A DNA stretch of 64,000 nucleotides from an uncultured Christensenella sp. (GTDB lineage: Bacteria > Bacillota > Clostridia > Christensenellales > Pumilibacteraceae): positions 64,514 through 128,513 of the forward strand of contig CAJTND010000002.1 in the NCBI GenBank assembly GCA_910577995.1, written 5' to 3'. The notes beneath the pieces were generated by a model that made no database searches, was not told the origin of the DNA, and saw only the letters and a list, made by a program, of their open reading frames with translations. This document shows positions 25,171 through 33,444 of this stretch, one piece after another (the stretch's first letter is position 1; the number at the start of each line of letters is the position of its first letter). Position numbers and translations under genes: made by a program.

Positions 25171-26748
25171 ATGATAAACGTATCCAACGTAAAACTTCAG
25201 TTCGGGACGCGCGTCCTGTTCGAGAACGTCAACCTCAAATTCACCGACGGCAACTGCTACGGTATAATCGGCGCGAACGGCGCGGGCAAGTCCACATTCC
25301 TGAAACTGCTTTCGGGCAAGATCGAGCCGTCCAAGGGCGAGATATCCGTCGGCAAGGGCGAGCGCATATCCGTGCTCGAACAGAACCAAAACGCTTACGA
25401 CGCATACACCGTCCGCGAGGCGGTCATTTGCGGTCACCGAGAGCTCGAGGATCTTCGCGTCAAGCGCGACGCGATCTACGCAAAAGCCGACTTCACCGAG
25501 GAGGACGGCAATATCGCCGCCGAGCTCGAAACGCGTTACGGCGAGCTCGGCGGCTACGAGTGCGAGATAGACGCGGAAAGTCTGCTCAATAATATCGGCG
25601 TCGATCAGGCGCTTTTCGACGTGCCGATGTCGGAGATAGAGCCGAAGGTCAAAGTCAAGGTCCTTGTCGCGCAGAGCCTTTTCGGCAAGCCCGACGTGCT
25701 ACTGCTCGACGAGCCGACCAACAACCTCGATATCAAGACGGTGCGTTGGTTGCAGGAATACTTAAAGACGTTGGAGGATGCGACGGTGATCATCGTATCG
25801 CACAACCGCCACTTCCTCAATCAGGTCTGCACTCATATCTGCGACGTCGATTACAACGCGATAAATCTTTTCGTCGGCAACTACGACTTTTGGTACGAGT
25901 CGTCGCAGTTGATACTGCGTCAGCAGCGCGAGGCTAACAAAAAAGCCGAGGCGCGCATGAAAGAGCTTCGCGAGTTTATTGCAAGGTTCTCCGCCAACGC
26001 GAGCAAGTCCAAGCAGGCGACGAGCCGCAAGCGCGAGCTCGACAAGATAGTAGTCGAGGACATCAAGCCGTCGTCGCGCAAGTACCCGTATATCGATTAT
26101 AAGTTCGAGCGCGATCCCGGCAACGACATACTGCGCGTGGAAAAGCTCACCAAGAAGGGATTTTTCGAGAACGTCACCTTCTCGGTCGGACGCGACGACA
26201 AGATAGGCTTTTTGACCGACGAGCAACGCTCGGTCGCGGAGCTGTTCGACTGCATATTCGGCGAGAGCAAGCCCGATTCGGGCAGGGTGATATGGGGCAG
26301 GAACGTCAAGCCCGCATATATGCCGCAGAACTACGACAAGTATTTCGACGGCTGCGGACTGTCGCTCGTCAAGTGGATAGACCAATGGTCGGAAAACCAC
26401 GAGCAGGAGTATCTGCGGTCGTGGCTCGGTCGGCTGTTGTTCTCGGGGGACGAGGCGCTCAAAGCCGCCAACGTGCTGTCGGGCGGAGAAAAGGCGCGGT
26501 GCATGCTCGCAAGGATGATGCTGCTTTCGCCCAACTTCCTCATATTCGACGAGCCGACCAACCATCTCGACCTCGAGAGCATAACGTCGCTCAATAAAGG
26601 CATGCTCAACTTCAAAGGTCCGGAGCTTTTCATCACCGCAGACGAGGAGATAATGTCGTCGGTCGCCAACAGGATAATAGTGATAGAAAAGGGCTTAAAG
26701 TCCTACGACAGACCGGTTACCTACGACGAGTATATCGCGTCGCTTTGA
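25171..26748 (+). CDS. ABC-F family ATPase with one degenerate nucleotide site
   Basis: 525 residues; AAGGA lies just before ATG 25171. It has two ABC domains on one chain with the ABC-F linker (about 245-300, rich in K/R/E) and no membrane domain. This is the family of ribosome-associated translation factors such as YbiT/EttA. NBD1 has an intact Walker A (GANGAGKST, near 34) and Walker B (LLLDEPTNN), but its signature reads MSEIEPKVK instead of LSGGE. NBD2 keeps LSGGEKAR and FDEPTNHLD, but its Walker A (GRDDKIGFLTDEQ, near 340) has lost GxxGxGKS and its switch His is missing (ITADEE). The two losses fall in the same composite site. Target and role are unknown. Confidence 0.9.
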   Translation: MINVSNVKLQFGTRVLFENVNLKFTDGNCYGIIGANGAGKSTFLKLLSGKIEPSKGEISVGKGERISVLEQNQNAYDAYTVREAVICGHRELEDLRVKRDAIYAKADFTEEDGNIAAELETRYGELGGYECEIDAESLLNNIGVDQALFDVPMSEIEPKVKVKVLVAQSLFGKPDVLLLDEPTNNLDIKTVRWLQEYLKTLEDATVIIVSHNRHFLNQVCTHICDVDYNAINLFVGNYDFWYESSQLILRQQREANKKAEARMKELREFIARFSANASKSKQATSRKRELDKIVVEDIKPSSRKYPYIDYKFERDPGNDILRVEKLTKKGFFENVTFSVGRDDKIGFLTDEQRSVAELFDCIFGESKPDSGRVIWGRNVKPAYMPQNYDKYFDGCGLSLVKWIDQWSENHEQEYLRSWLGRLLFSGDEALKAANVLSGGEKARCMLARMMLLSPNFLIFDEPTNHLDLESITSLNKGMLNFKGPELFITADEEIMSSVANRIIVIEKGLKSYDRPVTYDEYIASL

Positions 26749-26781
26749 TAGTTTATTTATCGGCGAATGACTGCGTATAAG

Positions 26782-26810
26782 TTGACTAACTGCATAAAAA
26801 AGGATATAAT
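26782..26810 (+). promoter_or_regulatory. Promoter giving a leaderless glmU-like transcript
   Basis: TTGACT (26782-26787), 17 bp, TATAAT (26805-26810). The ATG at 26817 starts 7 nt after the -10 box. Confidence 0.85.
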
Positions 26811-26816
26811 ACGTTT

Positions 26817-28004
26817 ATGATAGATCTTGCGATCAACGGTATAGTTTTACGCACCAAGACCGAAAAGCTCGGCGAGATAGGCGATATCGAGGCGCTGGGC
26901 AAGACATTGACGGAATGGACGGGCGCGGCGATAGGCGCGCCGTATAAGACCGTCGAGTATTCGCCCGTGCTCGATATGTGCGACAAGCTCCGCGCCGCCG
27001 TCGACCGCGCAAAACCCGTTACGGTCGTGCTGTTCTGCGACGCGCCGCTCGTAGGCGGCAAGACCGTCGCCGCGGCGGTAAAGCATCTCACCGACGAAAA
27101 GCTCGGCGCGTACAAGCTGCCGCGCGGGTTCGTGTTCAAAACGGATTTTCTGTTCGACAACGACAGGCTGTTCTTGCAGGCGCACGACGCGGACAAAGAG
27201 TTCGACACCGTCACCGATGCGGAATCGCTCGCGCGCGTTACCGACGCGCTCAAACTGCGCATACTCCGCTATCATGCCGATAACGGCGTCGTCATACGCG
27301 ATTTCAACAATACCTTCATCGATTGCGACGTAGCGATAGAATCGCGCGCGGTGATAGAGCCTTACAACTTTCTTAAAGGCAAGACGGTCGTCAAGTCGGG
27401 CGCGCACATCATGCCCGGCAACTATATAGAAAACGGTATAATCGGCGCTAATGCGAGGGTGGACAGCTCGCGGTTGTATTCATGCGTCGTCGGCGACGGC
27501 ACGACGGTAGGACCGTTTGCGTATCTGCGCCCCGACACGGTGATAGGCGCGAACTGCCGAATAGGCGATTTCGTCGAACTCAAAAGCTGTATAATCGGCG
27601 ACGGGAGCAAGGTGAGCCATCTCACTTACATAGGTGACGCCGAGCTCGGCAAGGATTGCAACGTCGGTTGCGGCGTGGTGTTTGCCAACTACGACGGCAA
27701 AAACAAGTTCCGTTCGGTTGTAGGCGACAGGGTGTTCATAGGCTCCAACGCGAATATCGTCGCGCCCGTCGAGATCGCGGACAGGGCGTTTATCGCGGCG
27801 GGCTCGACCATAACCAAAGCCGTGCCGTCGCAGGCGCTTGCCATAGCGCGCGCGCGCCAGACGATAATACCCGATTGGCAGGGCAATGCTTACGCGCCGC
27901 CGACGTTCGTTTCAAAACGCCCGAGCACATACAATCTCGTGCAATATTCGGACGGCATAATCGACGGCAAAGCGTCCAAGATAAAAAACGACGACAAAAA
28001 ATAA
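26817..28004 (+). CDS. GlmU-like left-handed beta-helix acetyltransferase with degenerate nucleotidyltransferase half
   Basis: 395 residues, shorter than GlmU (about 455). The C-terminal half is a hexapeptide-repeat helix with the GlmU acetyltransferase signatures FAYLRPDTVIG, SHLTYIGDAELG (catalytic His) and FANYDGKNK, then FIGSNANIVAPV. The N-terminal ~150 residues retain a CDAPLVGG motif like the GDxPL loop of the pyrophosphorylase. They lack the LAAGxGTRM nucleotide loop and do not look able to bind UTP. A glucosamine-1-phosphate acetyltransferase role is inferred; a separate uridylyltransferase would be needed. It lies next to prs, as glmU does in Bacillus. Confidence 0.8.
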   Translation: MIDLAINGIVLRTKTEKLGEIGDIEALGKTLTEWTGAAIGAPYKTVEYSPVLDMCDKLRAAVDRAKPVTVVLFCDAPLVGGKTVAAAVKHLTDEKLGAYKLPRGFVFKTDFLFDNDRLFLQAHDADKEFDTVTDAESLARVTDALKLRILRYHADNGVVIRDFNNTFIDCDVAIESRAVIEPYNFLKGKTVVKSGAHIMPGNYIENGIIGANARVDSSRLYSCVVGDGTTVGPFAYLRPDTVIGANCRIGDFVELKSCIIGDGSKVSHLTYIGDAELGKDCNVGCGVVFANYDGKNKFRSVVGDRVFIGSNANIVAPVEIADRAFIAAGSTITKAVPSQALAIARARQTIIPDWQGNAYAPPTFVSKRPSTYNLVQYSDGIIDGKASKIKNDDKK

Positions 28005-28050
28005 ACGGTAAAAACGGCGGAAACGCCGAAATGATTTTCGGAGGATACCA

Positions 28051-29016
28051 ATGATAGCTCACGGCAACAAGATCAAACTGTTTTGCGGCAACGCTTGCAA
28101 AGACCTCGCAAGATCGATATCCGAACGGCTCAAAATGAAGCTTTCGGAATGCGAAGTCGGCAAGTTCAGCGACGGCGAGATATCGGTCTCGATAGGCGAG
28201 TCTGTCCGCGGTTGCGACGTATTCGTCATACAGTCCACGTCGTCGCCCGCCAACGACAACCTTATGGAGCTGCTCGTCATGATCGACGCGCTCAAACGCG
28301 CATCGGCGGGACGCATCACGGCTGTCATGCCTTACTTCGGCTATGCCAGACAGGACAGAAAAGCGCGCGCGCGCGATCCCATCACCGCTAAGCTCGTCGC
28401 CGACCTTATCTGCAAGGCAGGCGCGGACAGAGTGCTTACGATGGACTTGCACGCATCGCAGCTCCAAGGCTTTTTCGATATACCCGTCGATCACCTGCTT
28501 GGCGTGCCCATCCTCGCAAAAGCGATAGCCAACGAGCCGTTCATAAAGGAAGCGGGCGACGACCTCGTTATCGTTTCGCCCGACGTCGGCTCGGTCGGCA
28601 GGGCGCGGCAAATGGCGCAAAAGCTCAATAAGACGCTCGCCATCGTCGATAAGCGCAGACCCAAAGCCAACGTCATGGAAGTCATGAACATAGTCGGCGA
28701 CGTGCGCGGCAAACGCTGTCTTATAGTCGACGACATGATAGACACCGCGGGCACGATAACGCAGGGCGCAAAGGCGCTCGTCGACGTCGGCGGCGCGTCC
28801 GACGTGTACGCGTGCTGCACGCATCCCGTAATGTCCGGTCCGGCAATTGAGCGGCTGCAAAATTCAGTCATCAAAAAACTATTCATACTCGATACTATCG
28901 AGCTTCCCGAGGAGCGCAAGCTGGATAAATTCATCACGGTATCGGTCGCGCCCATCTTCGCCGAGGCGATCGCGGCTATCTTCGCCGATTTGCCCGTGTC
29001 CAAGATCTACGACTGA
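28051..29016 (+). CDS. prs: Ribose-phosphate pyrophosphokinase
   Basis: 321 residues with CGGAGGA ahead of the ATG. SDGEISVSIGESVRG, YFGYARQDRKARARDP, TMDLHASQLQGFFDIPVDHL and the PRPP loop LIVDDMIDTAGT are all present. It makes PRPP from ribose-5-phosphate and ATP for nucleotide, His and Trp synthesis. It is transcribed with the upstream glmU-like gene and ended by a bidirectional hairpin. Confidence 0.96.
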   Translation: MIAHGNKIKLFCGNACKDLARSISERLKMKLSECEVGKFSDGEISVSIGESVRGCDVFVIQSTSSPANDNLMELLVMIDALKRASAGRITAVMPYFGYARQDRKARARDPITAKLVADLICKAGADRVLTMDLHASQLQGFFDIPVDHLLGVPILAKAIANEPFIKEAGDDLVIVSPDVGSVGRARQMAQKLNKTLAIVDKRRPKANVMEVMNIVGDVRGKRCLIVDDMIDTAGTITQGAKALVDVGGASDVYACCTHPVMSGPAIERLQNSVIKKLFILDTIELPEERKLDKFITVSVAPIFAEAIAAIFADLPVSKIYD

Positions 29017-29038
29017 AAAACGAAATATATCAAAAAAC

Positions 29039-29077
29039 AAAAAAGCGACGAGGCAAAGTGCCGCCGTCGCTTTTTCG
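29039..29077. terminator. Bidirectional terminator between prs and spoIIID
   Basis: A-rich AAAAAAGCGACG (29039-29050) pairs with CGTCGCTTTTT (29065-29075), with an inner GGC/GCC stem. It serves the convergent prs (+) and spoIIID (-). Confidence 0.88.
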
Positions 29078-29086
29078 TTGCGCGTG

Positions 29087-29338
29087 TCATTTGTTTTTGG
29101 AACATTTGAGTTTTGTCGCTTCGCCGCCGCGGATATGGCGCACGCTCAGATTGTAGTCGAGTATGCGCCGCACGCGTTCGTAAAGCTCGGGTTCGACTTT
29201 GGGCAGGCGTTCGGTAACGTCCTTATGGACGGTCGACTTGCCGAGGTCGAAAAATTCCGCCGCCGCGCGAACGGTACAAGCGTTAGCCGCTATGTACTCG
29301 CCGAGCTTGACGGCGCGTTTTGTTTTTACGTCGTTCAT
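29087..29338 (-). CDS. spoIIID: Sporulation transcriptional regulator SpoIIID
   Basis: 83 residues with GGGAGGGCGG upstream of ATG (29336-29338). The helix-turn-helix TVRAAAEFFDLGKSTVHKD and the near-invariant tail ILDYNLSVRHIRGGEATKLK identify SpoIIID. It is the mother-cell regulator that acts between sigma-E and sigma-K during endospore formation. It is the strongest single indicator in this window that the organism belongs to a sporulating lineage. A possible sigma-E promoter lies upstream. Confidence 0.95.
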   Translation of the reverse strand: MNDVKTKRAVKLGEYIAANACTVRAAAEFFDLGKSTVHKDVTERLPKVEPELYERVRRILDYNLSVRHIRGGEATKLKCSKNK

Positions 29339-29357
29339 TCCGCCCTCCCGAGCCGCG

Positions 29358-29442
29358 ATCGGGATATTTCCCGATTTCGGGCTCTACGGTCATATTTTTG
29401 TCGGGTCTTATATTGATATGACGAAGCGTGCGGTATTATGAC
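29358..29442 (-). promoter_or_regulatory. spoIIID upstream region: possible sigma-E promoter and hairpin
   Basis: On the minus strand TCATAAT (29441-29435), 14 bp, CATATCAAT (29420-29412) resembles the sigma-E pattern (KMATATT-N14-CATACAMT) with mismatches in the -10. The GTCATAT / ATATGAC pair (29389-29395 and 29416-29422) forms an inverted repeat. Nearer the gene, ATCGGGA-TATT-TCCCGAT (29358-29375) forms a hairpin in the leader. Functional roles are inferred. Confidence 0.35.
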
Positions 29443-29486
29443 GAAAACGCGCGCGGCGGCAATTGAGCGGCGTGCTTACGATTTGC

Positions 29487-29515
29487 TTGACTAAAACCGC
29501 GCATTGTTATATAAT
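29487..29515 (+). promoter_or_regulatory. Promoter of greA-lysS
   Basis: TTGACT (29487-29492), 17 bp, TATAAT (29510-29515), with a leader of about 23 nt containing AAAGGAG. Confidence 0.85.
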
Positions 29516-29544
29516 ACTTTCGATAAACGTTAAAGGAGAATATC

Positions 29545-30306
29545 ATGCCCAAAGAATATATCATGACGGCGGCAGGCAAGCGCGAGCTGGAAGAGAGGCT
29601 CGAGCATATCAAAATGGTGGAAATGCCCGCTATCGTCGAAGAAATAGCCAAGGCGCGCGCGCAGGGCGACCTTTCGGAAAACGCCGAGTACGAGATAGCG
29701 CGCGAGGATCAGGCGCAGCTTCAAAACGAGATCGACGCTATCAAAGAGAAGCTCGCCAACGCCAAGATACTCGACGAGAGCGATATCGACGACGAGCGCG
29801 TTTCCATAGGCTGTACCGTTGACGTGATAGAGGCGGACGTTGCCGACGGGCTTGCGGAGGTCGAGCGGCTCGGTCTCAATCGCACCGACATAATAGAAGG
29901 ATTTTTGACGCGTTGCTCGGTCAACGATATGCGCACCAACCGCAACGGTCTGGAACTTCTCAAAGAGCTAACGCCCGACGACTACGCGACGGCGGGCTCG
30001 GAACTGCTCGCGGGCAAACGTTACAAGCGCGAGGAACTTGTCGACAAGGGCTTTACCGATGCGGAGCTTTCGCTCAAAGCAAAGGGCAGCCGCAAGGTCA
30101 AGATAGACAAGACAAAGTGCGGCGGTCTGCGGACGTATACTATCGTCGGCTCGCACGAGGCGGACGCTATCAACGGCAAGATATCCAACGAGTCGCGCGT
30201 CGGCAAGGCGCTTTTGGATATGGAAGAGGGCGACGTCGTAATGGTCGGCGACCTGCTGTTCAAGATAGTGGGCATATCGGTCAACAAGAAAGCTATCAAG
30301 AAATAA
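29545..30306 (+). CDS. greA: Transcription elongation factor GreA with a ~93-residue insertion
   Basis: 253 residues versus about 158 for normal GreA. The N-terminal coiled coil (1-77) is intact, with the RNAP secondary-channel tip GDLSENAEYE (acidic residues D42, E45). The FKBP-like C-terminal domain begins VSIGCTVDVIEAD (86-98). It is interrupted by residues ~103-195, and resumes TYTIVGSHEADAINGKISNES (197 on). The insert is hydrophilic and helix-rich, with LLKELTPDDYATAGSELL and a basic KGSRKVKIDKTKC end. GreA rescues backtracked RNA polymerase by transcript cleavage. What the insert adds is unknown. lysS follows, as in many Clostridia. Confidence 0.9.
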   Translation: MPKEYIMTAAGKRELEERLEHIKMVEMPAIVEEIAKARAQGDLSENAEYEIAREDQAQLQNEIDAIKEKLANAKILDESDIDDERVSIGCTVDVIEADVADGLAEVERLGLNRTDIIEGFLTRCSVNDMRTNRNGLELLKELTPDDYATAGSELLAGKRYKREELVDKGFTDAELSLKAKGSRKVKIDKTKCGGLRTYTIVGSHEADAINGKISNESRVGKALLDMEEGDVVMVGDLLFKIVGISVNKKAIKK

Positions 30307-30328
30307 TACGCTGTCTACGGGTGAAAAC

Positions 30329-31819
30329 ATGGCAGAAGAAATAAACGCCGCCGCGGAAGTCGAACAGGACGTCGACGCGCTCAAAGCGGTAAGACTTAAC
30401 AAACTCAACGAGCTCGTCGCGGCGGGCGACGATCCGTTCAAAAAGACGAGCTTTGACGTTACCGCTCACGCCGCCGACATAACCGCCGCGCCCGAAGAGG
30501 GCAAGACGGTATCCGTCGCAGGCAGGCTGATGAGCAAGCGCATAATGGGCAAGGCGAGCTTTGCGCACGTCCTCGACGTTTCGGGACAGGTGCAGATCTA
30601 CGTCAAGCGCGACAACCTCGGCGAAGAGAAATACGACTTTTTCAAGAAACAGCTCGATATAGGCGATATCGTCGGCGTAAAGGGCGAGGTGTTCGTCACG
30701 CACCGCGGCGAGGTATCCATCGCCGTCGCAGAGCTGACGCTGTTATCCAAATCGCTTACGCCGCTGCCCGAGAAATGGCACGGGCTCAAGGACAACGACC
30801 TGCGTTACCGCAAGCGTTATCTCGACCTTATAGTCAACAACAACGTCAAAGATACTTTTATCAAGCGAAGTAAGATAATTTCCGCCGTGCGTGATTACCT
30901 CAACGGCGAACGCTTTATCGAGGTGGAAACGCCCATACTCAACACCGTTGCGGGCGGCGCGGCGGCGCGTCCGTTCATCACGCACCACAACACGCTCGAC
31001 CTTGATATGTTCATGCGTATCGCACCCGAGCTGTATTTGAAACGGCTTATCGTCGGCGGGCTTGAGCGCGTGTACGAGATAGGCAGATGCTTCCGCAACG
31101 AGGGCATGGACATCAAGCACAACCCCGAGTTCACCATGATGGAGCTTTATCAGGCATACGGCGACTACAACGACATGATGAAGCGCACCGAGGAGATATA
31201 TACCGCCGCGGCGCGCGCTATCGGGCTGGGCGACAAGATAAATTATCAGGGCAGAGAGATAGACATCTCCACGCCGTGGCGGCGCGTGACCATGCGCGAC
31301 GCGGTCAAGGAAGTGACAGGCGTCGACTTCATGACGCTCACCGATAAGCAGGCGCGCGCGGAGCTCGTCAAGCGCGGGCTCGATCCCGAGGGCGAGAAGA
31401 ACGCCGCGGAATGTATGTATGTCGCGTTCGATAAGCTCGTCGAGAGCACGCTCGTACAGCCGACGTTCGTCACGGGCTATCCCGTAGAGGTGTCGCCGCT
31501 CGCCAAGCGGTCGGACGACGGACTGACTTATCGCTTCGAGTTCTTTATCAACGGCTGGGAGGGCGGCAACGCTTATACCGAGCTCAACGACCCCATCGAT
31601 CAGGCGAAACGGTTCGACGCACAGCGTAAGATGATGAAACGCGGCGACGAGGAAGCGCAGCAGAGCGACGACGATTTCGTCGACGCGCTCGAATACGGCA
31701 TGCCGCCGACGGGCGGGCTCGGGATAGGTATCGACCGCATGGTCATGCTGCTTACCGACAGCGCGTCCATACGCGACGTGATACTATTCCCGACGATGAA
31801 ACCCAAGGCAGGGAAGTGA
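30329..31819 (+). CDS. lysS: Lysyl-tRNA synthetase, class II
   Basis: 496 residues. The N-terminal OB anticodon-binding domain begins near residue 50 (VSVAGRLMSKRIMGK). The class II catalytic core has motif 1 (ERFIEVETPILNTVAGGAAARPF), motif 2 (CFRNEGMDIKHNPEFTMMELY) and motif 3 (GGLGIGIDRMVMLLT). It charges tRNA-Lys. The ribosome site is modest (GGGTG). The downstream decarboxylase-like gene starts within its stop codon (GTGA). No T-box is present in the 22-nt gap. Confidence 0.95.
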   Translation: MAEEINAAAEVEQDVDALKAVRLNKLNELVAAGDDPFKKTSFDVTAHAADITAAPEEGKTVSVAGRLMSKRIMGKASFAHVLDVSGQVQIYVKRDNLGEEKYDFFKKQLDIGDIVGVKGEVFVTHRGEVSIAVAELTLLSKSLTPLPEKWHGLKDNDLRYRKRYLDLIVNNNVKDTFIKRSKIISAVRDYLNGERFIEVETPILNTVAGGAAARPFITHHNTLDLDMFMRIAPELYLKRLIVGGLERVYEIGRCFRNEGMDIKHNPEFTMMELYQAYGDYNDMMKRTEEIYTAAARAIGLGDKINYQGREIDISTPWRRVTMRDAVKEVTGVDFMTLTDKQARAELVKRGLDPEGEKNAAECMYVAFDKLVESTLVQPTFVTGYPVEVSPLAKRSDDGLTYRFEFFINGWEGGNAYTELNDPIDQAKRFDAQRKMMKRGDEEAQQSDDDFVDALEYGMPPTGGLGIGIDRMVMLLTDSASIRDVILFPTMKPKAGK

Positions 31820-32823
31820 GCCTCGACGACGCGATGCGGCGTTATGCCGCGCAGGATGATCTGCGGTTGCACACGCCCGGGCACAAGGGCGCGTTAGACC
31901 CGCGCGATCTTACCGAGCTGACCGACGGGAGCTTTCCCGAAAAACAGCTCGCCGAGGCGGAACGGCTTATCGCAGACGCGTACGGCGCGAGGCATGCGCA
32001 GCTGCTGTCTTGCGGAAGCTCGCAGGGCGTGAAGGCGGCGATATATTTTGCCGGCGGGAACGGAATAATAGACGTAAATTCGCACCGCTCGGTGCGCGAC
32101 GGGTTCAGGCTGAGCGGCGGAAGATTTACCGCCGTCGGGCGCGGCGACACCGTGCCCATAACGGTCGACGACATACGCGCGGCGTATGCGCCCGATATAA
32201 AGACGGTGGTCGTCACGTCGCCGACCTATTTCGGATATTGCGCGGATATACCCGCGATAAAACGGTTCTGCGACGAAAAGGGCTTGACGCTTATAGTCGA
32301 CGGCGCGCACGGCGCGCATTTCGGTTTTTCGCCGAGATTGCCGCAAAGTGCGGCGGCGTTGCCCGCCGTGATGAACGTATCCGTGCATAAGACGCTCTGC
32401 GCGCTCACGCAAAGCGCGGTGCTGCTCGACAACCTCGACGACGCGGAGCATGCGCGTCTTGCCGAGGCGGTCGCGCTGATGGGCACGACGAGCCCGTCGT
32501 ATCTGCTGTATGCGTCGGCGGAGAATGCCGTAATCAAGGCGCGGAAAAGCGCGGCGGAATACGACGCAGTGATAGACGCACTGACGCCGCTCAGGCGCAA
32601 ATACCCGTTTTTGAAAAACGACGACCCGACGCGGCTCGTATTGGACTGCGCCGCGGCAGGCTCGGACGCGCGCGAGCTTAATGCGCGGCTCGCACGGCTC
32701 GGCGTTATGAGCGAGCTCGTGACCGAGCGGTATATAGTATTTTTGTTCACCGCGGCGGATACGCCCGACGGCGTTGCGCGGCTCGACCGCGCGCTCGGCA
32801 AGTGTTTTAAGGAAATGCGGTAA
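31816..32823 (+). CDS. Short PLP-dependent Orn/Lys/Arg decarboxylase-family protein (YaaO-like)
   Basis: 335 residues from GTG 31816, overlapping the lysS stop. LHTPGHKGA at the N-terminus, DGAHGAHF and the PLP-lysine motif SVHKTLCALTQSA (near 193) identify the class I Orn/Lys/Arg decarboxylase fold. Bacillus YaaO, the neighbour of tmk, is about 480 residues. Here most of the C-terminal domain is missing. The catalytic lysine is present, so PLP binding is expected. Substrate is unknown. Confidence 0.85.
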   Translation: MSLDDAMRRYAAQDDLRLHTPGHKGALDPRDLTELTDGSFPEKQLAEAERLIADAYGARHAQLLSCGSSQGVKAAIYFAGGNGIIDVNSHRSVRDGFRLSGGRFTAVGRGDTVPITVDDIRAAYAPDIKTVVVTSPTYFGYCADIPAIKRFCDEKGLTLIVDGAHGAHFGFSPRLPQSAAALPAVMNVSVHKTLCALTQSAVLLDNLDDAEHARLAEAVALMGTTSPSYLLYASAENAVIKARKSAAEYDAVIDALTPLRRKYPFLKNDDPTRLVLDCAAAGSDARELNARLARLGVMSELVTERYIVFLFTAADTPDGVARLDRALGKCFKEMR

Positions 32824-32832
32824 GGTATCGAC

Positions 32833-33444
32833 ATGAAGAAAGGCAAGTTTATAGTGATCGAAGGATGCGAGGGCGCGGGCAAGAGCAAGCAAAGCGTTAT
32901 GCTCAAGGACGCGCTCATTGCGCGCGGGTTCGATGCGGTAGTGACGCGCGAGCCCGGCGGCGCGCCGCTCGGCGAGAAGCTGAGAGAGCTTATCCTCGAC
33001 CCGAGCTATGCGCCCGACGCAGTCACGGAGTTGTATATGTATTCCGCGGCGCGGCGCGTGCATCTTAACGAGTCGGTCTTTCCAATGCTCGAAAGCGGAA
33101 AGATAATAATCTGCGATAGGTTCGTTTATTCGACGATAGCATATCAGGGCTATGGCAGGGGGCTCGACGTCGATTTTATACGCGAAGTCAACCGCAAAAC
33201 GATAGAGCCGCTCAAGGTCGACCTCGCGCTGTTCCTCGATGTTCCGCCCGAGGTCGGGTTCGCGCGCAAAGGCGGCGCGGACAAGTCCGACAGGCTCGAG
33301 CGCGAAAGCCTCGAATTTTTCGGCAGGGTGTACGACGGGTTCAAGGCGATGAGCGAGCGCGGCGAGCTTGTCCGCATCGACGCTTGCGGCGAAAAGGCGC
33401 AGACCGCCGAGAAGATACTCGCGGCTGTGCTCGGTGCGCTGTGA
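32833..33444 (+). CDS. tmk: Thymidylate kinase
   Basis: 203 residues. The P-loop is EGCEGAGKSKQ (near residue 9), followed by TREPGGAPLGEKLREL, the DRFVYSTIAYQG substrate helix and a LID with RLERESLEFF. It phosphorylates dTMP to dTDP. It sits in the conserved yaaO-tmk-holB-ricT order and overlaps holB by 4 nt. Confidence 0.95.
   Translation: MKKGKFIVIEGCEGAGKSKQSVMLKDALIARGFDAVVTREPGGAPLGEKLRELILDPSYAPDAVTELYMYSAARRVHLNESVFPMLESGKIIICDRFVYSTIAYQGYGRGLDVDFIREVNRKTIEPLKVDLALFLDVPPEVGFARKGGADKSDRLERESLEFFGRVYDGFKAMSERGELVRIDACGEKAQTAEKILAAVLGAL

Noticed and set aside
30740..30750. Single DnaA-box-like TTATCCAAA
   Set aside because: It lies alone inside lysS with a mismatch, so it is not an origin.
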